Below are positions 33,391 through 45,100 of a stretch of DNA of 64,000 nt, piece by piece; position 1 is the first letter of the stretch; the number at the start of each line of letters is the position of its first letter. The stretch is from Aquila chrysaetos chrysaetos (lineage: Eukaryota > Chordata > Aves > Accipitriformes > Accipitridae). The stretch lies in NCBI RefSeq assembly GCF_900496995.4, contig NC_044019.1, positions 4,375,501 to 4,439,500 of the forward strand. Reading direction: 5' to 3'. The notes below the pieces were generated by a model that was not told where the DNA came from, ran no database searches, and saw only the letters and a program-made list of their open reading frames with translations. The translations under genes and the position numbers were made by a program.

Positions 33391-34299
33391 ACCTCCCACC
33401 CCACTGCAAGGTGTCCTGTCTGCCCCGGGACACTGTCCCCAGGCCGTGTGGCTGCTGGCACTGGGGTGTCCCTTCCAGGGACAGAAGGGACAGAGCCATT
33501 TCTCAGGGCTGCTCTGCAAACCTTGGCCCCGGCCCTGCCCAGCACCAGCAGCTTGTTCAGGTGCCCCTTATCCCCCACGAGTGGGCTGGGGTCGCTCGTG
33601 GGCTTTTTTTGCAGAAGCACAGGAGTGAAATATCCAGGCAGCCAGCTGTGCCCTCCCCAAATCCTGGGCAAAAGGAAGGAAACGGGGAAGGAGATGGGCT
33701 GGAAGGAGGGATGAGCCAAGAGGAAGAGAGCCACACGGAGGCGTCTCCCACAAGTCTTGGGTTGGTGGTTTTTTTCCTCCTTTTCTTTCCTCTCTCCTCA
33801 ATTATCCCACAAACAAGAGGAGAATGAGAATAAACGGAACTCGCGAACCTGGCCCTCGCTGACCAGGAGAGGGTGCCAGATGCAGCCCGGCTCCTGCAGC
33901 CACCGGGACGGTCCCGCAGCGGATCCCCACCCGGGACGGCCGTGGGTGCCGGCAGGGAGAGCGTGAACGTGAGCAAGTGTGAACACGCACCGTGATTTCC
34001 CTCTTGCCAAGACTGTCGCCAGCCCGGCGTTCCCTCCGCCGGTCCCGTAGCCCGGGCAGGGAGCTCTGCAGGCTGCCGGAGCCCGGTCGCGGGTGGGAGC
34101 GGGGGTCCCGGTCTGTGCCCGGGAAGCAGCCGGCCGGACTCTGCTCTTCTGCTGTCGCAGACGAGGGGCTGCTCGTTGACTTTGGGGACTTGACTCAAGA
34201 CTGATGTTAAGAATAAGAGACCAGTGGGGTTTCCTCCCCGTCCCCACCCTGTCTATCCCTGTTAAAACGGGTGTAAAGATCTGATGACACCCTATGAGC

Positions 34300-36124
34300 G
34301 TCATGGAATTATTAACGCTGCCGTGGGCGGGTCACGGGCACCTCCTGCTCCACCCGTGCCCCGTGGGACCCTGGTTGACCAGAATTGCGGGGGCTGGCAG
34401 AGCCCTGACGGGGCATTAGGGGCAGGCTCGGGGGGCAGCTCTGCCCCAGCCCCGTCCGCCACCTCCCGAAGGCTCACCCGCCTCCTGCCCTCGGGCTGCC
34501 CACGCAGAGAAAAACCATCCTCCTCCTCCTCTGCCCTCACCCCACACCCGCGGGTGAGAGTCCGCCGGGGCTGCTCGGCTCTGCGGGGAAGGGGCAACGC
34601 GGAGCCCCCGGGTGTGGGTAGCCTCGGTGACGGGCGGGGTGTGTGTGTGCGGGGCAGGAGGAAGAGGAGGAAGGGCAAGAGGAGGAAGAAGAGGAAGGCA
34701 GCCGCTCAGGACCCTGGACAGGGGCAGCGCCGTTCAGCACCATGGCCAGCGCCGGCGCCCCCGCGGGCGGCGAGGCTTCCCCACGCGGGATTTTGCCGGC
34801 AGCACCGGGCCGGCCGGGGGGGGGTCCGTCCCCCCCCCGGGGTAACACCGCGATCCCCGCCGTGCCCAGCCACCGTATAGTGCCCTCCCCGCTCCGTGCA
34901 ATGCTCCCACGCGGGACGAGTTCCGCGTGGGGCGGCCGCGGTCAGCGCAAACGACACCCACCCCCTACACCCCCCCTCCACCAGCTCTCCCTTGCGGCGA
35001 GGGATGAGGGTCAGTGCCAGTTCACCCCAATTTACGGGCGGGGGGACCCCCACCCACGCACACCCCACACCACCCGGGAGGGGCGGCGGGCGGCGCTGTG
35101 CCCCCACGGCCGGGGCGGCAGCGGGGCATTGTCCGCCCGCCGGAAATGGAGCCGCTGGTCACTCGCCCTTTGTCCCCGCCCGGCCCCCGGGGGGGGGACG
35201 GGGACGAGGCGGGGGGGACGGGGGGACCGGGGGACCGGCCCCCGGCACCGCCTCGGCACCGCTCCCCCGCCGGCGGGACGTGGGGTGGGGACAAGCGTTG
35301 CGTGTCCCCGGGGATTGCAGGGCCCCCGGGGGTTGCAGGCCCCCCCCCGGGGGGGGGTTTCACGTTCCACTCGCGGGACACGGGATGGGGGTGTAGGAAG
35401 ACCCCGGTGTCCCGGAAAACCGACCCTCCCCGGCTCGCCGGGCTTCAACCCGGCCCGGTCCCGGTTCCCCCCCGCCCCGCATCGTGTACACGGGGAACGG
35501 GCCACGGCTCGCAGGTGGTTCCGCTCGTGGGGGCGGCCGCGGGGGGGGGGGTGCGGAGAAACGACGTGGAAACTCCCCCCAGTCCTCGGGGGTCCCACCC
35601 CCCCCCCAGGGGTCACGTCTTCCCCTGACAGGTGGCCTCGCCCCTAAGTGGGGGGGGTGTCAAAACACCCCCCCCCCCCCCTTCCCAAATCCCTCCCGGA
35701 ATGTGTCGCTGTTATCGGAGGGGGGGGTTAATTAGGATCACGTGGGGGCGGGATGGCGGAGCGGGGCCCGGCGCCCCCCGGCCCCGCGGGTGGGTCCTGG
35801 GTGGGGGGGGTAGGGGTGGAGGGGGGGGGGGGGGGGGGGCGGCGGGGGCTGCTATTGTCTGCGAGAATTTGGGAGCCTTTGAAAAAACCCTCCCGCTCCC
35901 TCCCACCCCTATTGTTGGAGTGAAGATGGAGTCAAACCTCTCCCGGCTCCCTCCCGGCGGGGTCTAAGCTGGGGTTTTTTTGTTGGTTTTTTTTTTTTTT
36001 CCTTTTTCCTTTTTTTTTTTTTTTTTTTTTTTTTTGGCTGAGCTGATACCCTCAAAGCTGGCCGAGGAGGAGGAGGGAGGAGGCGGTAACAGCCACAACT
36101 CGGAATTTGCAAGCGAGTGTCGGG
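34300..36124 (+). promoter_or_regulatory. LIN28A: LIN28A CpG island, promoter and 5'UTR
   Basis: Extremely CpG- and G-rich sequence reaching the LIN28A ATG. It includes long G runs (about 35805-35840), a CACGTG E-box near 35740, a SOX-like CTATTGTTG near 35910 and poly(T) at about 35986-36035. The start site is not obvious by eye; no TATA box is seen near the ATG. Confidence 0.7.
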
Positions 36125-39100
36125 ATGGGGTCTGTTTCCAACCAGCAGTTTGCAGGTTAAGTTATATTATTGTCGCAGCCCGCCTCGGCTCCGCGATTAT
36201 TAATAACGACGGCAGAGCCCGGCCGGGGGGCACAGGGACACCCCCCCATCTCCACCCCCCCCCCCCCCCCCCCCTCCGACCCCGGCCCACCCAGCCCCGC
36301 TGCACCCCAGCAGCGAGGCCGGGCCCGGCGTGGGCTTGCAGCTCTGGGGGGCTTCGGGGGGGCGGGGGGGGGATTTATTCCCCTCACCCCCCCAGCCTTA
36401 GGATGAGCCCAGAAGTTTGGGGTCGGTGGTGGCTGCTTGGGGTTGTTTGGGACCGGGGGAGGGGGGGAATCCCCCCGTGCAGACTTTCTGCAGCGTGGCT
36501 TGCTCGGGGCAGGGGGATTTCGGGTTGGTATTTTGGGGGAGTTTTTTCCTTTTTTGTATTTTTTATGTTTGGGTTGGTTTTTTATTTTTAATTACTGGCT
36601 TTTTAGTTCGTTTTTCGGATTTGGGGTTTAGGGGCTTTTTTTTTTTTTTCGTTTTTAATATTTTTGAAGGGAGAACGGATTTAGGGCCCCCACCCCACAC
36701 ATCGCCCGGGTCGTGCCGGCAGGAGCTGCCTTCATTTCCCTCCACCCCCCCCCCGCGCTCCTGGGGTGATCCCCACGCACACGTGGAGGCAGAGCTAACC
36801 GCTCTGTTTGGGTTTTATAGGAGTTTTTTTGGTTTTGGGGTTGGGGTTTTTTTGCCTTTTCCAGCCTGGGGAACCCGAGCAGAATTTGGGGCTCCTGCTA
36901 CGGGCTGCCCAGCTAGGTGCGGGGTGGCTGGGCCGGGGGGCTAGGGGGGGACACCCTTGGTTCCCCCAGCCCCTCGGCTCAGCGGCTCGGTGGGTTTCTT
37001 CCCCAGGTGCAAAGCCGGGCGAGGAACCGGCCGGAGACTCTCCCAAGGCGGAGAACGAGCCGTTGCACGGCTCCGGCATCTGTAAGTGGTTCAATGTCCG
37101 CATGGGCTTCGGCTTCCTCTCCATGACCGCCAAGGGCGGCGCGACCCTCGACTCGCCCGTCGATGTCTTCGTACACCAGGTATGGGGCCGGATCCTGCGT
37201 TGGGTCCTGGGGAGGGAAGGGGGTGCAGCCCCTGACACCCCTCCACCCCCCCGGGAGGATGCGAGGCGGGATGGGGACTCCCACGCCGCCTCCACGCGAG
37301 GTTATGGCTTCCCCCCATCCCATCCTACGCGAGGTTATGGCTTCCCCCTATCCCATCCCAGCCCGGTATCCCGGGAAAACCGGGGGGGTCCCCCCCGGGC
37401 TCGTTTTCCCCGAGCGAGGCGGGTGGCGAAGGGCAGGCACAGCCGCAGCCCGGGGCTCCTCTCCGGGGACCGGCCCTGTAAGCTGATCCCCGAGCGATTT
37501 TATTTTCCCATCATGGTTCCCTGGGGAGCCCCTCGGGGCCGGATCCAGGGAAGCAGGTGCCCTCGGGGCTGAGCAGGACATGCCGGAGCGGGGATGCTGC
37601 TCACCCCGTGGAGGGACCCGGGGAAGAGCTGGTTTTCCCCCGGGGACAGTGGTCCTGGGAGCCCTGAACCAGGCAAGGGATGCAGGATTGGGCTTTCCCC
37701 AGCTGTGGCTCATCCCTGGGGCTGGGGAGGGGGGGGGAATCTCTGCCCGGGCCCCTTGTTTCGGCTGCAGCTGGCACAAAGGCGTGTGGGGTCTCGTACG
37801 TGCCCCTATGGATCCTGTAGGATAGTGACAGTCTCGTGTCCGGATTTGACCCGCACGCACCTCGCTGAGTGGGGAAGCCTCACGCGTGTCGGTCATCCTG
37901 CACCAAGGGAAGTCCAGGGGACCCCATTTAGGGGCTGGGGGAATGGGTTTGGAGATGATGCTCAAATTGGGGCCAGCACTGGGAGGGAGATGTGGGGCTC
38001 AGCGCCGGCTTGTGTGGAAATGGGTCTGTGTGATGAGCGTGGCCCGTGCTCCCTCACCCCGGGAAAGCAGCTGCCATTGGGGCTGGGGAGCAGAGTGAGC
38101 ACGAGCGAAGTGGGTACGGGCATCTCTGGAGCAAACATGAGTGGTTTTGTGGGTACGGTTGGGAGCAGCCACACAGGATTTGGCCCAAGGCAGCGTGATG
38201 GTGCTGGCTCTGGGGAGCCCCTGGACCAGGCGGCTTCAGTGACTGCTGCTCTCCATGGGCCCAAATCCCCCCAAATTGGGGTCCATCCCACCATCTGCTG
38301 ACAGGCTGGGGGTGCAGGACTGAGCCCCTGGGCTGTGCAGGGCTCCTGGGACTGGGGGCTCCTGGGGGACACTCACCCCCTGCCCACGAGGCAGTGGCTG
38401 CTCTGGGCTGGGCTACAGCGATTTGGCAAGTGAATGATGACCAGGGGAGAAGCAAATCCTTTCTCCTTTGGCTGTGGCGTGGTGAAAGCGCCTTGGTAGA
38501 AGCTACTGTCCCGGGCCAGACACACGGCTGGGTTTGGAGACGAGGGCTCCAAATCAGCAAGGGAAAAACGAGATCCTGGTGCTCCCAAGAGAGCAAATGG
38601 GTCTTTGCATCTCAATGTAGCACAGCGGGACCCAGGGCCCGTGGGAGGAAGCCTCCGGCCCTCCCTCCCTTCTCCTGGGTAGGTTTATTGCCCCCAGACG
38701 GTCTGGTTTCCTGATTGCTCTTGCTCACATTCCTGCAGGAAGAGAGAATTAGACGGAGTGTCTCTGCCAGGAGCATCCCACCGCCCAGGGAAAGGTGCAG
38801 CCTCCTGGTGTCCTCTGTTTTCTGGGGCCGGGGAAGCCATGGGGTCCCATGTGCAGTGTTCACTGCGTTCGGGAAATACGGTGAATGCTGGGTAAAAGCG
38901 GGTTATTTTGGGTAGCAGAGGGGCAGCGTGTGTGTGTCATTCTCCTGCCGCGGCGAACGGCAGGGTGCTCCCAGCGTGGGGCTTTGTACCACCAGAAGCA
39001 GGGCAGCTCTGGGCTGATGTCGAGTCTTTCTCCTCCAGGTCAGGCTTCATCTCCTGCCCCTCTCGCTGGTGGTACAAAGTCGCTGCTCTCCTGCAGCGCA

Positions 39101-42100
39101 ACAGCCAGGGCTGATGCCGGCGGCTTTCCCACCCTGGAGAATCCCAGCCCCAGCCCCTCCTCGGACAGGGACCAAACTCATGCTCCCACCCTGGCCTCGC
39201 TGCTTTTGGGTGGCTCATGGGGAAACAGGCCCTTCTACTGATGCTCTCCCCATTCCAGCATCCAGGCACTTCCATAGAGCTGGTGCCAGCTCCGCTCCCT
39301 GGGGATGGAGTCAGGCCTGGGAGGGCAAAAGCCAGCACCGGCTCGGTGAGGGGGGGGACAACACAGAGGGCTCAGGGTGCCGGACTCAGGGTGCTGTGCC
39401 CAGCACCCACTGCCCGTGCCACACACAGTGCCCCAAACCAGCCATTGGGGTTTAACACCCCAGAGCCCCCCATAACCTGCTCCTTCCCCTCTTCATTTAC
39501 ATACGTGAATGATGACCCACAGGAAGTAATTGTGGGAGAAAGAAGGGAATTGGCCTCTTTAGATCTATTAAATCACTTTATTACAGGAACCAGGTCTGAA
39601 TGGCCCTTCTCTGCAGGGAGCGCGTCTCCATCTCCCTCTCCCTTTATCTGATCACAAAGAGATTAAAATCTCGGCAGGACAGGAGACTAACAGGGCTCCT
39701 CGGGGCTGCCTTTCCCTCGCATTGTGAGCTAAAAATGAGGCATTTGGGTTCAAATGCCTCCCCTGGACACTGGAGATGGATTCATTTGGGGGCTGTGAGG
39801 AGACAGGGGGATGAAGCAGGGAGGAGCCGGAGCAGGTCGTCCCCGGGGAGGCGAAAGGCTGAGCAGCACCCGTGAAGGGGTGGGGGGTCTTGAGGTGGCA
39901 GAAATCAGGCTGGTGCTGGTGAAGACCCCAAAACTGCGGTGGTCCCCTGGGGATGTGGCTCCCGGGCTCGCACCGCGGCTCTGGGCATCGCTTTCAGGAG
40001 TGTGGGGCTGCTGCGGAAGGCAACCTGGGAAAGGGAGAGGATAAAATCTGGGCACCCTGTGGCCCCAAGGCTCAGTGCTGTTGGGCAGAGCAGGAGGAGT
40101 GAGCACAGCCCAACAAATAAAATTGGGGTTTGCAGCCCATCCCCAAACCTGGCCCCACTAGCTCCGGCTGAGAGCAGAGGGGAAGGGGCTGCCCAGACCC
40201 TGGGAACCGCTGCTCCGTACAGCTCAGCTCTGTGGCTCCAAGTGTTTCTCCAAGCCATCAGGTCTAAATCCTTGATAAAGGCAATGTTAGTTGTGGGGTT
40301 TTTTTTTTTTGGTTCCTTCTCGTGATTTTTGGCAAGGAGAGCTGCTGGGCACCGCTGGGACTCTGCGGCTGCTGTGGCTGCAGGGTGTTCGGTGGCATCT
40401 CGATGAGATGGTCCCACGTGTCCTTGCAGGGACATAAGGCTGTGCCCGTGGTCAGACCCATGGGGGCTGGGATGTGGCACTCTTGCCCTGCCCCAATGCC
40501 CAGGGCAGCGTGGGGCCAGCCGGGCACATGCCAACGTGGGGGAGGCTTCGGTCCCCCCACGGTCCCCTGGGTGCTGCCGTCCCCGGGAGCCTCGTGGGGG
40601 TTGGGGTTGGTGGAGGGTCTCCATCCCCACTTGGCCGGGCAGGGGATGGGGCGGAGGGGGACGATGGCTGCCGTTCGGCCGTGGGTTTCGGCTGAGCTGA
40701 CCTGGGCTGTCGCCCACCTGCGCTCATGCCGTCCCCCTGCGCACAGCCGGGGACGGAGCCAGCCAAGACGCGAGCGTGACGTGAGGTCCTAAAAAAAAAA
40801 AAAAAAGCCCATGTTTGGAGGCAGCTCCATCCCTGACCATGCAGGAGAGCAAAGGCACAAGGGAGGAATTCTCCATCGAGGAGCAGGGTCCAGCCTTCCC
40901 GCAGGGTCTCCTGCTGCCTTTCCACTGGGCTGGGATGCAGGGCTGGATCCGGCCGGGGGAATTTGGTTTGTGCAGAGCTGGGGTGGCAGTGAGGGGAAGG
41001 GGGAACCCTACTCAGAGCAGCGGTTTTAGTCGGTGTGTTGGACCCATGATGCTCATAGAGGCGTGGGACACATTTAATATCTTGCTTTTTCTGCTTTCTC
41101 ATGTGCATCGCTCCTGCGTTTGCTCTCTGGGACCAGGGTCACCCCGCAGCGCTGGGTGGGCACCCCGGGGTGCCAGCGTGGGTGGCTGCAGGACCCGGGA
41201 GCACCAGGGTTACGCGTGTCCCTGGGGAAGGGATCCCTTGGGGTAGAAATGCAGGTCGGTGTCCCTGCTTTCGGGGGGGAGAGGGATAGGAGCAATTTCT
41301 CTGTTGGTTTTTTTTTTTAAATAATTGCTGGAATAAAATTGTCTCACATCGCTTGTGTGCCACGTCCTGATGGCAAATAGTGAAAGAGAGCGGCTTTATT
41401 CCACCCCTGAAACTCCCTCAAGACAAAAAAAAGACACAAAAAAAGCCTCCTGTCTGTCTAAAGATTAACTGATGGCTGCAGGCACATCCCTTCCCCCAGC
41501 TCCCCCTCTCAGCCCCAGGGTGAGGGGCAGGGAGAGAAAACACCCTTAAATGGTCTCCCAGATAAAATGGCCCAAATGAATGGGATTGCTCCTGTTAAAG
41601 CTGGGGAGGGCTGGGATGGAGCTGGGGAGGGCTGGGATGGAGCCGCTGGCTTGGCGAGCCGCTGTCCCTGCCGCCCCCAGCTCCTGCATTTCCTTTTCCC
41701 TATTTACTTGCTCCTAAGAAGAAGTGGGATGAAGCCGAAATCACCGATAGAAGGTGCGCAGCCACTGCCAGCCGTGCCCCTGCTTTAATATGGGAGTATG
41801 AAATTAATATGCAGCCACTGATCCCAATTAGCTGCCCCCTGGGAAGCACGGGAGGGTTTGGCACACTCAGGGTGGGGAAAAATACAACTGAAGGAACTGA
41901 AAGTGTGGATTTAGGGCAGGTAGCTGATGGATTAAGCTCTGTGGTGGATGCTTTTTTTTCCCCCCAGAATTAGTATCTACTGTTTAATTTTGCTGCCTTG
42001 TGGTGGAAAATTAAGAGCAAGTGTAGTTACTTTGGCAGGAAAGTGGTTTTATTTTGGTTTTACTCGAATTGGGAAAAAATCCTTGGGGACATTGCTCCAG

Positions 42101-45100
42101 AGGACAGTAGGGAGACACTGGAAAGCCCTGGAAATGTTTTGTTAAATCCCCTGTGGTCTCCCCGATGGGCTCCCGCAGGCATCACCCTCTTTATTCTGCA
42201 CCAAGCCCCCAGAGCTGAGGCAGGACCCTCTTTCCTGAGCAGCATCCGCCGGCCGCTTGCACGGAGGTTGAGCCGCAGGAAGGGACCACGGAGCGGTTTC
42301 TGCTCTGAGCCGTATGCGCACGAGCCCAAAAATAGCAGCAGCACAGTCCCCGGCGCTTGAACTGCCGGTACCGGGAAAAGATTTGCTGTGTGATTTGGGG
42401 AGAGGGAAGGGTTTTGCTCAGGGATGGATCCAGGCACGGGCTGTGAAGGCAAAGGGACGTTTCCCTGCTGGCCTCGTGGCTGGCGGTGGGAAGCTGAGCC
42501 GCTTCTGCTGCGGCGCAGGAGCTTGGGTTACTGCTCCGTGTTGGCAGAGCCCGATCCTGCCGAAATCTGCTTTGGGGGCTGTTTGCTGTCGGGCAGTACC
42601 CGGCCAAGGGGAGACCTGCTCAGCCAGAACTGGGCTCGGAGCTGGGCTGAGGCTGCCGCGTCCCAACGGGGTTGCGATGGCATCGCCCAGTGGCAATCGG
42701 AGCCATGCCCCAAAAAACTGGGCAGGCGTCAGCCCCTGCACACTGGCTTAGTCCTGGCGCAGGAGCCGAGGAAGGGGCTGGTCTGCACTGGCTGTGCCAA
42801 GCCTGAGCTCCCCCCCCCGGGGCCGGGGGTTGCCGAGGGCTGTGGGTGCTCCCCCGGGGATGTGCTTCTCCCCTGGGATGGGTCCTCGGGGGTCGTGGTG
42901 GGGCGAAGGTGGCCGGGATGCCCTGGGCGCAGCTGTGGGTGCCGGCCGAGCAGAGGGCACTGCGGACGGGGTACCCCCAGCCTGCTGGTGAAGGTGGGGT
43001 GCAGTGATGGGGGCACAGACCCCCTGGGGGCTCAGCAATCCCCTCACCAATGGGACCTGCCAGGGAAGGGGTGTCTGTCTTTCCTGGCTCCTGTGGACCA
43101 CTTCCCCTCCGCAGAGTTGGGGAAACTGAGGCACAGGCACTGGATGTAGTGGGGTCGAGCTGCCCGAAATACTCTGGGCATGGCCCGGCTGTACCCCCTG
43201 GCACAGCTCAGCACCACCACTCGTGTTTCCACAGCCGGTTGTGACCCAGTGTCCCAAGCCGGCTTGTTTTCCAAGGGATTTGAGTTTAAACGGCTGCAAC
43301 GGTCCCGCGCTCGTAAGAGGCGAGGTGCAGCGGCCGCTCCGCCCCAGGCCCCTCTGGACACAAAGATGGTTTGATTGAGTGGCCTGGGCTGGCTGGGAAT
43401 AAACGTCCCCTTGTGTCACGCTGGGGAGGCCGCGGGGACAATGGTGACCCCGGGGCTGGCCGAGCCCCTCCGGAGCCTGGCGGGGTGGGGGTGAACTGGA
43501 GCCTGGCAGTTTGGGGAGCAGTGGCTGGATTTGGGGTGCTCCACGGTGTCACCCCTCTGGGAGGGGAAGCAGGTCTAGCTGGGATCCATGATGAGGGATT
43601 TGCTGGGTGGGAGGAAGAGGAGGGATGAAGGCACCCATGTGTAGGTGGGGAAGGGGAAGGGGTGAGGGTGGGGGACACCCAGCACCGTGGGGGTGGTGGG
43701 CAGCACTCACTGCTGCGTCTTTGTCTGCCGTAAATAATTGCGGAGCTGCCGGCGTGTGGGATGGGTGGAAAAGCGGAGAGGTGCCTGATGAGGGGGTGCC
43801 TGGGGGGGCTGCAGATAGCTGGGTGAAACTGCACCAGCTCTGCTTCTGTTCCTTGTCCCACTGGTTAACTCTGGACCCTAATGATGACAAGTGAAATCCT
43901 TGCACTAGGATATGCTTTAAAACGTTTTTGTTATGAGGATGGCAATGCTTTGTGACCCCAAGCCCAGACAGAGCCCAGATTCACCCTACACTCCCCTGTA
44001 CCAAAACCATCCCCCCAAGACTAACCCCTCAGCTCCACCATGGGACCCAGACCCCAAATCCCAGCACCCACCAGGCGCGACCCTGTTCTCCCACGGCAGG
44101 CGAGCTGGGCGCAGGGCTGATGTGCAGAGGGGCTGCAGGGGGTCAGAGGGGCCTCGGCCATGCTGGCCACCCTTCCTCCCCCCGCCGTGGCCTGGAACTC
44201 CTGGAATTTGGGCAGCGGGAGCGCGGCCGCCGCCGGCCCTTTGTTCTCACTGGCCGGTGGCTCCCGGCCCTGGCCCTCCCCTGCGCTCCCCCTCATCCCC
44301 AGCATCCCCGGCTTGCTCCAATCCCCCCCTTTCCTCTCTTTATTTTTTGGGGGGGGGGGGGGGGGGTGGAGGCCTGGGAAGGCTCCGGCTTTGTGTGTGG
44401 TGTGGGACAGGGGCTCTGGGCCCCTTCCTTTCAGATGCAGGAGGTATGCAGCTAATTCAATGGGCTGCAGTTTGATTACCTATCTGATAACAGAGGAATG
44501 CCAGCAATGTGTGTGTTTTGGGAAGGGGGCAGGGGGGATGCGCAGGGACCACCAGCCACTCTGCAGCTCACATCAAAAGGCTGCGGGGCAGGGGGGGGAG
44601 AGCTGGGGTGCCCCAGCCGCTGCCCCCCCCTCCTTCCCCGGGGAGAGGGCGTTTCCTTTGGCCTTTTGGTGGAGGGGGCCGGGGGGCCGGAGAGGCGGTT
44701 GTCATCCTCACCCGCTCCTGGAAAATAAATCGCTTCCCCCGTCATGTTGCGGCAGCTTCTGCCCTAGCCCTCCTCTTCCTCGAAATGGGAGTAACTGATG
44801 GCTCATGGCGGGGCGGGGGGGGGAAGGATCTGGACCCCTGGGTTGTAGCAGTTTGGCTGCCCACGGGTGATAGTGTCCAAGGCATGGGCTGAGCTAGGGT
44901 GGGGGGCCAGCCTGTGCATCGGGGTCCCCCCTGCCACGGCTCGGCTTTGTCCTGAAGCTTGGGGCCGAGAGCCTGGGAGTTTTCATCTCCGCAGTGTAAA
45001 CACAGCTGGGCTGGCTGGGGCTGTAAACACCCCGATAAGGATCTCTGTCCCCCAGCCTCCGGAGCTGCCTCCTGTGCCATGGAGTGATGCTCGCCCCCGA

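Noticed and set aside
34643-35647. 334-codon plus-strand frame with a good-context ATG at 34741
   Set aside because: Pro/Gly/Arg-rich translation of a CpG island. No splice link to LIN28A exon 1 was seen and synteny has no gene here. An unannotated upstream exon is possible but unsupported.
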